From: Lutjanus erythropterus
Taxonomy: Eukaryota; Chordata; Actinopteri; Lutjaniformes; Lutjanidae
Direction of reading: 5' to 3'
Assembly (NCBI GenBank): GCA_020091685.1
Contig: CM034603.1
Location: forward strand, 6,949,848 to 7,013,847
DNA length: 64,000 nt
Shown: piece after piece, positions 24,148 to 34,720 of the stretch
Layout: the number at the start of each line of letters is the position of its first letter
How positions within the stretch are numbered: position 1 is the stretch's first letter
The notes under the pieces: model-generated
The model's input: the letters and a program-made list of their open reading frames with translations, nothing else
What the model was told of the DNA's origin: nothing
The model's database searches: none
Program-made: the position numbers and the translations under genes

Positions 24148-24159
24148 TATATATATTTA
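24148..24159 (+). promoter_or_regulatory. TATA-box-like sequence upstream of a leader exon
   Basis: TATATATATTTA lies 82 bp upstream of the ATG at 24241, placing a possible start site near 24180 and leaving a short untranslated leader of about 60 bases. A TATA-like string is common in AT-rich DNA. It matters here only because of the leader-like exon that follows. Confidence 0.35.
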
Positions 24160-24240
24160 ACCTTGGAGGCACTGCTCACTTGAAAAAAAAAAACATCATC
24201 AGAATGAACATTTTCCAGAAGTGTCACTGAAGAGCTCCGG

Positions 24241-24663
24241 ATGGCTAAGATGTTGACTTTCATCTTTACAGTGGTTTTACAGTACACTTTCATAACTCAA
24301 GGTAAAAATAAGAGTACAGTACACATGTATGTATTATTCCTCAGCCTTCTACAGAGTATCTGAAGGCAGCCTGTCATGTATATGTGTTTGACCTGCAGCT
24401 CAGAGGCTGTGACTTAGACACATATTAAGTACATGAGCACATGTATACTTGTGGCCTTACACCACTGGACAGTAAATCTGTCTGTTATGAGGCATCTGCA
24501 AATATACACTGACTAAAGTTCTCATTATGGTAACAAAATTTTGCAGACTGTATCCGCAGGAAAGTGCAGAAGAACTGAACTGACATGCTATCATACAAAC
24601 TCAGTCCCTCTAATAACTGTTGGAGTTGCCAGAATATGCGCCAGCACCCACAGACTCCAAAAA
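24241..24663 (+). pseudogene. possible relic of an immunoglobulin V-type gene (leader exon plus broken V-like segment)
   Basis: Seen: the ATG at 24241 opens 61 bases encoding MAKMLTFIFTVVLQYTFITQ, a short basic start followed by a hydrophobic core, like a signal peptide. It ends CTCAAG|GTAAAA, a good donor that leaves a phase-1 intron, the phase typical of leader exons in immunoglobulin-superfamily genes. After 245 bases, AAAATTTTGCAG is an acceptor at 24546. From 24547 one frame is open for 39 codons and reads TVSAGKCRRTELTCYHTN, similar in pattern to V-set framework 1 before the first cysteine (SAGK..ELTC). Problems: joining in phase 1 gives a stop at 24577-24579, so the segment would be read out of frame. 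No WY(R/Q)Q motif, no YYC motif and no clear recombination signal follow. If real, it is a dead TCR/NITR-like V gene. It could also be chance. Confidence 0.3.
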
Positions 24664-25137
24664 TAAATGAGATCAGATGGTTTTGAGCAGCTGATATTTA
24701 TTGCTGTATAAGAGGGTGCTCATGATAATCTGTGTACCACAAGCAACATGTTTTGAAGCAGTGTATGGAGGCTCAGAGGGGACTTAATGTCCTCCAGACA
24801 ATCAAAATCAAGTCAATTGTTTATTTATTCTCACTTTCTTTAAAGTTCAAGTAAAGCCATTTTCTCAGTTTGTCACACCACGGAAAGGTGTTAATAACCA
24901 AGTGGTCAAATCTGACTGATTAAAAAAATGCAAAGTACATAAAATTAGGTCTCAAAATCATGAAAAAGAGCAGTTTTCTCTGCTCTGAAACACTGGAGAC
25001 GCTCCACTGTCTCAGTGTCAAATACCACTACGACCTGTAAACGTCCTGAAACATGGATGCTCTGTCTCGCAGCTTTATTGGACACGTCCAGGCATGATTT
25101 TAGTCGCACGACCTGTGTCAGGTTGTTTTAACTGAAG
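24664..25137. other. non-coding spacer
   Basis: Nothing firm. TCTGTGTACCACAAGCAACA at 24730 faintly recalls the end of a V segment but lacks the cysteine codon, and it sits too close to the ELTC motif for a normal V domain. Confidence 0.45.
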
Positions 25138-25460
25138 TGAACTGCTGGGCTGATTTGGACTGAGAGAGTCACTGAAGGTACATTTATAACTGATCATTAG
25201 GGAGGTTGAGGGGAGCGGTGGGCGGTGTCATTCGTATGTCCCTTCGTAGGGCTTACATAGCATTGGGGGACCATTGCTCCGGCATGTCACCAAGTCTGAG
25301 TCATGTTTCAGCTCCTCCCAAAAAATCCTGAAATCCTGAAATACAGAAATCATGAACAACAGTTTGACGGTCTAAGCCCATAATACAATACCACAAACTT
25401 TTCAGTGTTTTCACATTTTTAGCAACTATTTTCCAACATGTATAATGTGTAGAAATAAAG
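25138..25460. repeat. dispersed repeat, copy B (partner at 19290-19500)
   Basis: Same ordered motifs as the copy at 19.3 kb, with an extra central segment (about 25195-25310) absent or different in the partner. No coding capacity. Confidence 0.5.
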
Positions 25461-26604
25461 TATAGGTTTAAAAATACTGGAATTACCCTTTATTACAATC
25501 TAAATCTGCTGTTCCCTTACAATTTAGTCTTTTGGAGAACTCACAAAGCTGTGTTTGTATTCCACTTGTGTGGATGTGGTGATGAGAATGTCCATTAACA
25601 GGCAGCTCTGTCACTTTAGCAGTCTGTACATTACTGTGCGATTTGAATCACTTGCACGGTGTAACATTACTCCCCCAGCTGTGTGTTTGCGGGAAATGAA
25701 GTTATATAACACAATATTTTTCAGGCCCACCCACACAGATTTTGCACCAATTAAATTGGAGCACTGACAGAGTCAGTCAGCCCCCCTGTAGAGGTCTAAT
25801 ATGGGGGCACTGCCACTGCAGGCCATACAATGATTTCTTATTTCTTTTTTTTGCTCTGTAATCGAATTTGAGGAAGTGACAAAAAAACTATATCGATTTC
25901 TTAGCAAAAGTGCTTTTTAATTTCAGTACGCCTTTATAAACTACACACTGACACGGATAAGGGTGAGAGCTGTGTGGCATGTTCTATCATATGTAAACTG
26001 CTTTTACACACAGGTGATATATAAAAGGGATGCTGTAAGGGTCTTGGTTGCAATTAATCTTGTTATGAAAGAATCAAGGATAAAGTGTTTATATTCATTC
26101 ATCTTCTATGTCTTTAATTAATAGTCAGATGTAATCCATTACCATGGCAACTGGATTGGCCAGCATCATTCAGCATGGAGACCAATAGCATGGATGTTAG
26201 CATGGATAGGGACAGCTATGGTGGAGGATTTTTCTCCATGTCCATGTGTTGCCAGTGTGGAAGTCACCGTCCATTTCCACTAACATCACCCCGAGGTGGA
26301 TGCTTGGCTGCTAACAAGCTACATCCCCAGATAACTAGCTGATCCTACACCTCTTAAAGGATGCTCAGAGATAACTCCGTCCTGGCCAACGGTGGCAAGA
26401 CGCCATTATCACTGAAGCATGGTGCATGTCAGACTTTATTTATGCAACATTATCTTAAATCGCCAGGTGCTTTACTCTCCAGTCTGTGTAATGTCATCAC
26501 ACACAGTGAGTGGCTAAAAGGTCAAAGCAGTGACAGTGCACCTGTGCACGCCTGGGGGAATGGCGTTTGACTTTGAGCTTCCACTATACTTATACATCAT
26601 AAAT
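25461..26604. other. non-coding stretch
   Basis: Nothing recognised. The short + frames at 25555-25767 and 26361-26570 have no visible features. Confidence 0.5.
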
Positions 26605-26965
26605 AATAACTTTATTTATATCCTGAGTTTACAAAGAGACAACGGCATCACATAAAAGCAAGTCTATAAAAACGGGCTTTAAGAAGTGATTTAAAAGATC
26701 TCCTCGGGCAGGTTGTTCCAAAGTCGAGGGGCCCTGATGGAGAAACCACAGTCACCTTTAGATTTAAGCTTTGACTTTGGAACAGCCAGGAGGGCCCCGC
26801 CTGAGGATCTAAGGCTGCTCATAAGGGGTTAACATTTCAGCTGTGTAACTAGGGGCCAGACCCAGGTGGGCTTAAAAAGTGCTCATAAAATCTTAAAATC
26901 GGTTCTAAAATGCACAGGAACCCAGTGGAGGGAAGTCAGGATTGGGGTGATGTGATGTCATCTGA
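26605..26965. mobile_element. fragment of a widespread teleost repeat (GTCGAGGGGCCCTGA family)
   Basis: Contains AAGCAAGTCTATAAAAACGG, TTTAAGAAGTGATTTAAAAG, GGCAGGTTGTTCCAAAGTCG, AGGGGCCCTGATGGAGAAAC and AACCCAGTGGAGGGAAGTCA. From memory this order is very common in percomorph genomes. I do not know its class with certainty. The array of motifs is intact but no long frame exists. Confidence 0.6.
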
Positions 26966-27232
26966 TAAAACCAGTTAGAAGTAGCCATAGTTCCACTTTA
27001 GCCACAACTTAAATGTTGAGCAAAACATCAACAAAAAACATTTCACAAAAATTTACATTTTTGGTCAAAAGACATCATCAGAACATGACCCAGAAAAATA
27101 TAAAATAGCATAAAAATGCCAAAAATACACTGGAGTGTGATTTTTAGATAATTAAAGATCATATTAGCTGTTCACAACTATCAGACTGCATTAGAATAAA
27201 TATCAGGGCCAGCATGTTTTATTTCATGTTTT
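26966..27232. other. short spacer
   Basis: AT-rich with no feature recognised. Confidence 0.5.
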
Positions 27233-27330
27233 CCAGGGGTGGAAGTACTCAAATACCTGTAATTAAGTCTTTTTTAATTACTTGTATTCATTGCACTATG
27301 CAAACTATAACAAACCTTTCATTTGCATCT
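27233..27330. repeat. partial GGTGGAAGTACT-type element end
   Basis: CAGGGGTGGAAGTACTCAAA followed by TAATTAAGTC..TTAATTACTTGTA resembles the left end of TACTT-rich hAT-like elements. The right end was not found. Confidence 0.4.
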
Positions 27331-27614
27331 TTGTATTCTCAAGTTTATTTATATCAGGGAGCGTGTCGCAGCCAATGAGGCTGTCCGATCACGAATGGGC
27401 CAATGAAAACGGTGACATACGGACGAAAAAATTGCTGCATCAAGCACAGATTTGGAGAGGTGGCTGTGACCGCCGAGTGGAACAGAGCAGTAGCTGGGAG
27501 TAATTTAGACTGCAGATGTGGAGAGACAGAAACCTCTTTTGAGAGAATTCCTGCAACTAATGATGCATGAAACATCAATGGTTAAAATGTAACTGATTGT
27601 CTAAAGTCATTTTT
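27331..27614. other. non-coding spacer
   Basis: Possibly interior of the partial element to the left. The frames on both strands here (73-74 codons) have no recognisable features. Confidence 0.4.
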
Positions 27615-27647
27615 GATGTATGTATGTATGTTGTATGTATGTATGTT
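27615..27647. repeat. (ATGT)n microsatellite
   Basis: Interrupted tandem ATGT tetranucleotides, about 8 units. Confidence 0.9.
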
Positions 27648-28033
27648 GGCACCTTTGGTTGCCAGGCAACATTTATGACTTTTTGACATCACCAGAATAC
27701 ATTCAATATCTAATCAAAACACACAACAGATTACAGCGATGTAGGATTAGCATTTGTTGTTCTGTTGGACAGATAACAGATGCCTCTCATTGAAAAGAGA
27801 CGCCTCTATCAGTTTCTCTTGTCTGTCGCCGCGTACCACAGAGACCCGGAGAACAACGTGTGAGGGAGACGAAGTTTGAAAGAAATCAAAAGGCAGTGAT
27901 GAAGAGAGCTGTGTTTGTGTGCCTTTCTATTAGTAATCATTAGCAAAATACTGGCATATTTTCTCATTTCAAAAGCGAGCGGAGAAATCACACAGAGCAA
28001 CACCTTGCAAAACATCGACCATTTGGTTTATTT

Positions 28034-28034
<1 letters not shown>

Positions 28035-28069
<35 letters not shown>
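28035..28069. repeat. (CA)n microsatellite
   Basis: About 17 CA dinucleotides. An inverted (GT)n partner lies 138 bp downstream. Confidence 0.97.
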
Positions 28070-28071
<2 letters not shown>

Positions 28072-28119
28072 CGTTGGGGGGATTAATTTGTTAGAAACAG
28101 CATGTTTCTCAGAGGGAGA

Positions 28120-28200
28120 CACAAACAAACACAAACAGACCTGATTAGCACATCATGATTAATGATTTTGACAGCTAATTCTGAAACTCACATCGAAACT
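28120..28200. promoter_or_regulatory. candidate homeobox-type regulatory core between CA and GT tracts
   Basis: CTGATTAGCACATCATGATT followed by AATGATTTTGACAGCTAATT packs several ATTA cores and a TGACAG (Meis/TGIF-type) core into under 60 bases. It continues beyond the (GT)n tract with GATCAGCTTAATCAAAG near 28322. Enhancer function is inferred only. Confidence 0.3.
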
Positions 28201-28204
28201 GTCA

Positions 28205-28206
<2 letters not shown>

Positions 28207-28238
<32 letters not shown>
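28207..28238. repeat. (GT)n microsatellite
   Basis: About 15 GT dinucleotides, in inverted orientation to the (CA)n at 28035. Confidence 0.97.
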
Positions 28239-28427
28239 CGATGTATGTCCTCATGTATACATTGATCAAAACTTTGTCGTGGCTCACAGCTGTAAGATAA
28301 CAAGAGTACGTTTTTGCGAGTGATCAGCTTAATCAAAGTGTGTCTGGAGAGACGCAGAAGACATGATGTCTGATGAATTATGAGTGTGTGTGTTTGTATA
28401 CTTTACATAGACGGTGTTATATATTAC

Positions 28428-29384
28428 ACTCTTAGAAATAACAGTTCCAAATGGGTTCTTCCAGAAGGGATGAGGTTCTACTCAAAACCATTTGTTTCTG
28501 AAGAACCTTTTTATTTGAGGAAAAGGTAGGTCAAGGGTTCTTTGTAAAATTAATGCTTCCATTAAGAACCTCTTTCATCCAAAGAACCCAATACTTGAGG
28601 AATAAATGACTCAAGGATTGTTGAACTCTTTTGTCATGGGTTCTTTGTAAGAATATACGCCTTGCAATGTCGAAGAGTAGAACAGTAGAACAGCCTCGGT
28701 GGATTCTGGATAAGATCCTTGGAAAACCCTGGGTGGGCTCTAGATAAAACCCTTGAAATATAAATGGGTTCTCAGTAGTACCTCCTGGGTCGGTTCTAGA
28801 TAAAACCTTCAGAATATAAAAGGGTTCTCCATAGAATCCCCTGGGTGGGTTCTAGATAAAACCCTTGAAATATAAATGTGTTCTCATTAGTATCTCCGGG
28901 GTCGGTTCTAGATAAAACCCTCGGAATATAAATGGGTTCTCAGTACAACCCCCTGAGTTGATTCTAGATAAAATGCTTGGGAAATAAAAGGGCTCTTGGT
29001 AGAACCCCCTTGGTGGGTTCTAGATAAAAACCTTGGAATATAAAAGGATTGTAAAAACCATGGAGTATAAAACGGGTTCTTGGTACAACCCCTAGGATGA
29101 GTTCTAGATAAAACCCTTGGGATTTTAAAAGGTTCTCAGTAGAACCTCATGGCTGGTTTCTTGTTAGCAACCCTAGAAGGTGGAAGGAGTCTGGATAGAA
29201 CCCCTAGAGAGGGTTCTGACCCATCAGAACAGTGGAATCAGTAGACAATAGAGGGGTACTCCTTTAGAACCCCTCAGAGGGAGTTGTGTGTGTGAAACCT
29301 TTCCCAGATGGTTCTAAGTATAACCCTTTATGCTGGGTTATAATGAGAACTCTCTTGAAGGGTTTTAAGTGGAACCTTTATAAC
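28428..29384. mobile_element. GGTTC/GAACC-rich element with expanded interior
   Basis: The left terminus ACTCTTAGAAATAACAGTTC matches the left terminus of the MITE at 5000. GGTTC/GAACC motifs run through the whole element. The right end near GGAACCTTTATAACGC has lost the expected ATTTCTAAGAGTG terminus. At about 957 bp it is more than twice the length of the 434-bp copy because of an internal tandem array. Confidence 0.7.
28680..29160. repeat. 56-bp minisatellite inside GGTTC element
   Basis: TCTAGATAAAA recurs at about 28738, 28795, 28851, 28906, 28962, 29019 and 29102, mostly 55-57 bp apart. Each unit also carries ACCCTTG(G/A)AATATAAA and GGGTTCTCAGTAGAACCCC-like sequence. The larger last interval reflects an insertion or decay. 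Confidence 0.88.
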
Positions 29385-30165
29385 GCACACATACAGGAAT
29401 GTTAGATGAATTTATCTGCCTGAAACTGAATTTAAAAAAGATTTAGCAACATAAGTATCATACCAGCATCAACAGCAGTAGTATCAGTAGACACAAAAGC
29501 AAACAACTTGTAACTGAACTTCTACCTCGTTCACATTTTCTTTTCTTTGGCCAAATTGCCATTTTTCTGCCTTAAGATAAATGGAGAGCTGCCATGGGGA
29601 GCACAGAGTGTGATCACTTTCAAAAAGAGCTGCACCTGGCGATTTTGGGGCAGAGCGGAGCACTTTCAAAAGTTCAGAGAATGGTTTAACTTTTCAGAAA
29701 AGTTCAGAGTGACAAGCTCAACTTTTTTTGTCAGCCAGCTGACTGGTCATGATGAAAGAGACGCTGTGTTTCATGCTCCCTAATAGGCTGACCAGTTATA
29801 CCACCGGCAGCAGAGAGGACTCGCCAGAGCAGAAATTTGTGGTGCTTATGAGTGAATATCTTGGGCTAGATTTGCTCGCCATGGTCAGTAATTGTTAAAT
29901 AGTGTGTTTTCTACAAGCTGTAGTGTATGTAATGGGATCAAACACAGCAGAGCAACAGGAGAACTGAGTGGCCGGTTTTCCTGGAAACAAGAAATGCATC
30001 ACGGTCCTATTTCACACAAAAATGATGAGGTATTCCATCAAATTAATTTTGCCATGCTGATGAGGCTCCTGTAGAAGCCACACGTCTGTTTATCAACTTT
30101 GTTTTAAGAAATAATGTGTTTTATGGAGAAGTACTACACTACCCATAATCCTTAAGTGCAACAGG
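29385..30165. other. non-coding spacer
   Basis: Nothing recognised. The short frames at 29547-29783 and 29892-30074 have no visible features. Confidence 0.5.
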
Positions 30166-30169
30166 AGTG

Positions 30170-30660
30170 TCTCTAATTGGCTGAGCTTGCTGTTACCATG
30201 GAAATGTTCAATGCCTGTACAAATGAGTAGTTCTTCTCCCAGTCTGGCTAGTTTGGTTACTAATATGAATTATACTTATATTGTCATTATGAATCAGTTA
30301 ATATAATTTATATACACACAACACAAACTGTATAAATAAACAATATAAATACTATAATAATGACAAAAGTTACAGGAAGAAGCAATATCATTTGCAATGG
30401 TTTATGGGATGAGTAGTTCCTACGCTCTTAAAGTAATTATGTACACAGTCCCGTACCTTTGATTTTTTTTTTTTTTTTATGTTTTCTAATCTTTTTTGCT
30501 CTGAATCAAATGTTTTATTGTCATGATTAGTCTCATAATTGGTCGGCTTGGCTCCAGGCTTAAAACTCTTTTTCTGGAGTATTTTCTGAAACCTCAGTGG
30601 AGAGAATGAATGGGAAATGTACTAGGAAATTTACGTGAGGAACCAGGGACGTTCAATTTA
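30170..30660. repeat. dispersed repeat, copy B (partner at 10405-10920)
   Basis: See the partner near 10.4 kb for shared motifs. The segment also contains a T-run at about 30463-30479 and a unique-looking right end (GAATGAATGGGAAATGTACT). Class unknown. Confidence 0.5.
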
Positions 30661-31189
30661 AGCTACACAGAAAAAGTAGTTCAAACCACACTGGAAAAAA
30701 AAGATTAAATTGACAAAGTATATGTGACAAGAAATTATAGAAAAGCATAGCACAAAAAGTCACATGGTAGCTAAAAATGCCACTAAATTGAGTTCACCGA
30801 GAAAAAGTGCACATGTTCATAAATAAAAACAATAAAATAATCTGCTGTTAAAGGGGAAAGTGAAAAGAATGTCAGCTTTGGTTTTGTATGTGGCAGTGAA
30901 CTATGCAGAAATGGCAAAAAAGTTAGTTAGCTACTTGAATCACTATGCAAATTATTATATAGAATTATACTGCAAAATGTTAAACTACTATTTTAATTGC
31001 ATGTAATTCACCACTCCCAAATACTGTGCACATATTGATTATAGCTTGTTTAGTATACATTTAGCATTAGTTGTAGACCCCCCTCAAAGGAACATTTTAA
31101 GCAGGAATATTTGCTTCACTTAGCATGAAAACTGCAGCTGCTGGGTCCCCTTTTGAAATTATTCCCATTCAAGACCAGAATAATTGTTT
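30661..31189. other. AT-rich non-coding spacer
   Basis: No gene or recognised repeat. Confidence 0.5.
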
Positions 31190-31560
31190 TGTGTGTCTGT
31201 TTCACATTAATCAGTTCAAATTAATGCCAATTTTTTTGCTGAACGAGTAAGTGTCTGTTCATGATTTGTTAGAAATCATTAATGATCTAATAGAAGGCGT
31301 AGATGTTTATAATGGCTAAATTGAGTAAAATGTTAATGGAGTTTGGCAGGCAGTGAGACGGGCAGCCACTTAAATCTCCATCCACAGAGTGTTATTTTAG
31401 AGCAGTGGGCTTTTGTTTTCAGGATAACGGGCTTGAATTTACATTTACAGACAATTAACAGTTATAAACAGCTGATCAACTGCTGCGTCTGGAGAGGAGG
31501 GGGTGCAGGGAAACAACTCGTCTCAAACATAGATCGTATATTCCAACCTATTTAATACAC
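31190..31560. promoter_or_regulatory. candidate conserved non-coding element
   Basis: Non-repetitive block with clustered homeodomain and POU-like cores: CACATTAATCAGTTCAAATT and AATGCCAATTTTTTTGC near 31204-31240, AATCATTAATGATCTAATAG near 31273, and GACAATTAACAG near 31450. It ends with a GC-richer patch at 31480-31510. Conservation is inferred from texture. Confidence 0.35.
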
Positions 31561-31681
31561 AGCCTAAGGCTCCGACTCGCTATTTTGGACTGCTGTGCTC
31601 ATTTTTGCACACAGAATGGCTACATATCACTTTAAAACAAGACAAAAAGATCTGCGAGGGAGAACTTCCTCAGATACAGTG

Positions 31682-32177
31682 CAGTGCTAGAATATAACTA
31701 AGTATATTTACTCAAATACTGTACTCTACTGTAAATTTGAGGTACTTGTACTTTACCTGGGCACTTTCATTTCATTCTGCTGTGTATTTAAACTCAACAG
31801 TTCACAGAAGAATATTATACTTTTTCCATTTATGTTACAGTTTAAGTCAAGACTACAGATGAGGATTTTATACGCAAAACATATGATGAGATAATAAAAT
31901 ATGATTAAATTACCCAACAGTGTATAAAATAGTTCATATAGGCTCCAGCCAACCAAATTACCCACTACAATAGTAAAATGCTACATTGTGCATGAATGTA
32001 TCATTAAGAATATCTAATATAATATACTGTAATATACAAAACATTAATTTTTCTGGAAGAGAAAAGAAAGAGAGCTTTTACTTTTGATTCTTTTGGTACT
32101 TTTTCCTCATTATACATTTTCCATAGCAGGACTTTCACACCTCTACATTACTGTTTTGCTAATTTAACATCCACCGC
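31682..32177. mobile_element. TAAGTA/TACTT-rich hAT-like element, diverged
   Basis: TATAACTAAGTATATTTACT, CAAATACTGTACTCTACTGT and GAGGTACTTGTACTTTACCT follow the left half of a very common teleost non-autonomous element. Right-half remnants are GGTACTTTTTCCTC and AGCAGGACTTTCAC. The right terminus is degraded. No coding capacity. Confidence 0.65.
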
Positions 32178-32259
32178 TCAGGCAGTGTGAAAAGACAGTG
32201 GTTGTGTAATAGGAGCTGTAGGTGGCATATAGCAATTTTTGTGTTGATAGATTCACAAC

Positions 32260-32560
32260 AATGAGCTTGTAATGAAGCCAATACCGGCTCTTCACACCAT
32301 TTCAGCACCGAGGGGGGCTTGTTAACATCAAATTCTCCCTAGGTGTTTACCTAAACAAAATAGAATTTAAATGCAAAGTTATTTCAAAGCATGATTATGC
32401 CACAGCGTCTCCGCATTGTGTTGAAACAGAGAAGCACGAAGGAACGTTTCTTCATGACAATGGAGTAGATGAACAAACACAATATGGCGGGAGCTGTTAT
32501 ATTAAGGGATAATATACCATCTACTAGCACACTGTGTCAGGATTGTATCATAGCTTGAAA
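32260..32560. promoter_or_regulatory. candidate conserved non-coding element
   Basis: Unique sequence between two AT-rich repeats. It contains GAATTTAAATGCAAAG (octamer-like) near 32365, AGCATGATTATGCC near 32389 and AATATGGCGGGAGC near 32481. Weak, texture-based call. Confidence 0.25.
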
Positions 32561-33021
32561 ATGATATCTGGAGCTTGTGGCTCAGGAGAATAGGCGTCAT
32601 TGTGCTGTGGTGAAGCCACAGATATGAACACGGCTCAAAATTAATATTGCATGCAGCTCTATATTTCATTTTTTGGTGTGTCGCTTTCTGTGTACAAACT
32701 AATGTGAGCTGATAAAAACAAAATAAAAATTCTAGTCTTATTGGAATAAATAAATAAGAAACTGCACCGAACAGATACTCGCACTGTCTGAAACCCTGCA
32801 GAGCCACGATACAGTCTTCCTCACCAGCTGTGCAGGGCTCTCCAGAGGTATTAAATATTGATAATGGTGATGTGTGCATGAATAGAGTATGCTTATCACC
32901 ACGAGGGATGCTTGGAGATTTTGGAAGCAGGAGATGTGAATCTGGGCTAATAAATGGTGGGATTTAAAAAAAAAAATTATTATTAATTTATTTGCCTTCA
33001 AAACATGTCCTCTATAGAGAC
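32561..33021. other. non-coding spacer
   Basis: The minus-strand frames at 32502-32879 (125 codons) and 32738-33001 overlap in different frames and show no domain. Probably chance. Confidence 0.5.
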
Positions 33022-34046
33022 CAGAGATGGGAAGTAACTAAGTACAGATACATATTTAGTCTTCTTGTCTTGTTTTACTTAAGGATTTACTTTTCTTTCA
33101 CTCCCTACATTTGAATACAAATATCTGTGCTTTCTGTGCCTTTCATTTGCAAAACAGGCATGTTACTTTAGTTTTAATGCATTTTAGAGGAATTATTATT
33201 CTTATTTTGCTTCTTTGTGTGCCATATTCCCAACATCAAAATCGATTTCAACCTAAATGAATGAAAAAAACTAACACAGAAATCACAGTTCCTTGGTGTA
33301 TCCATCAGTGCACAGCACAGATGACTGACGTAACAAGATGAAAATGATATAATATATAACAAGACCGAAACAAAGTTACAAGACAAAACAAGTGTAACAA
33401 GACAAAAATGATGTGAAAGATTTGACAACAAAAAAAGGAAAAAGATGCAACAAAACGAAAATCACATAAAAGATGTGACAAGACCAAACAATGTAACAAG
33501 ATGAAAATGACTCAACAAGACAAAGCTACATAGAAGACATCACAAGACGAAAACGACGTACCAAGTGTTCATGTCAGATGTGACGAGATCCAAACAACGT
33601 AACAAGACGTAACGAGATGAAAACAACGTACAAAGAAAAAATATTAAGTAAAAGACATAATAAAACAAAGATGATGTAAGAAGACAAAACTGTGAAAGAT
33701 GTGACAAGACGCAAATGATGTAACGAGACAACACCACGTAAAAGACGTAACAAGACGAAAACTATGTAATACGAAAGAAATGATGTGGAAATGTGACAAC
33801 GAAAAATGAAAGAAAAATGAAAATGATGTAAAACATATGACCAAAACAATGTAACAAGACATAACAAGATGAAAATGACGTACCAAGACAAAACTCTGTA
33901 AAAGACGTAACAAGACAAAAATGACATGAAACAAAAGTGCGTAAAAGACATAACAAGATGTAAAAGATGTAAACAGATTCTTTTTTATTAAAATATAAAT
34001 CTCTACTTCAGCTTGCGTAAAGAATGTGTGTACTTTTGCCACATTA
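33022..34046. mobile_element. hAT-like non-autonomous element, copy 2
   Basis: The left end CAGAGATGGGAAGTAACTAA matches copies 1 and 3. The inner left arm ACTCCCTACATTTGAATACA and the segment TTCCTTGGTGTATCCATCAG, then TGCACAGCACAGA, are shared almost exactly with copy 3. The right end GTGTACTTTTGCCACATT is truncated relative to the CCACCTCTG of the other copies, so a target duplication cannot be confirmed. Confidence 0.72.
33310..33975. repeat. ~28-bp A-rich minisatellite inside hAT-like copy 2
   Basis: Variants of AACAAGACGAAAA(C/T)GACGTA then AAAGACGT repeated for about 650 bp, the longest of the three arrays. Minus-strand frames of up to 137 codons (33644-34057) are composition artefacts. 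Confidence 0.85.
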
Positions 34047-34720
34047 GATCGAAACATCCAAGCAATTGTGGACTTATAGTTTTAGTTGAAAATGGTCCTT
34101 ATATAAAACTTAATGGTCACTGTGTTCAATCAAGTGCTTCACTCAGCACAACCACATGCTCTTTCAAGAGTCTGTCTGAAAGAATCATCTCAAGGTGAAA
34201 GCTTTGTTTCCCTCCTCAGCACTTCAGTCTTGAAGGAGAGATATAGTTGAGCAGGAGGGCAAAGGTTAATTAAGACATTATGTTCAGCTATGACACACCA
34301 AGATGGATTGTATGAATACAAAGGAACTCAGTTGGGGAAAGCTTATCTCAACATTTTCCTTTTAGACTCATTGTAGAATGTATGGAACAATTTTTAATAA
34401 ATCAAATTGTATCGATTTATGTACAAGTCACTTTATGTTATAGACTCAGTTTCCAGTATATTAGGTCCACTGAGGTAAAACTAATGCAGTCTAATGTAAC
34501 AGTCCAGCAATAAATCCTGATTTAACTCTGTGGTCATGTTGGAGGCTGCAGTTTGTTGTGCTATTAAATTGTAGTGTACTGCACTGGCAGGGGTTTTCTA
34601 TGATTTAAAATACAGTTCAACAGCACCACAAACTACATCCACCCCAAAATAAACACCAACATAAATCAACACCTCTTTGAAATAATTAAAAGAAAAAAAT
34701 AATAATATCATATTTTATTT
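34047..34720. other. AT-rich non-coding spacer
   Basis: No gene or recognised repeat. Confidence 0.5.

Noticed and set aside
24729..24750. End of a V segment (VYYC-like) after the V-like relic
   Set aside because: The cysteine codon is absent and the spacing to the first cysteine is too short. No recombination signal follows.
33644..34057. 137-codon minus-strand frame and neighbours over the A-rich array
   Set aside because: Low-complexity Phe/Leu/Cys-rich translation of a tandem array inside a transposable element. The same effect appears at 3311-3810 and 41219-41912.
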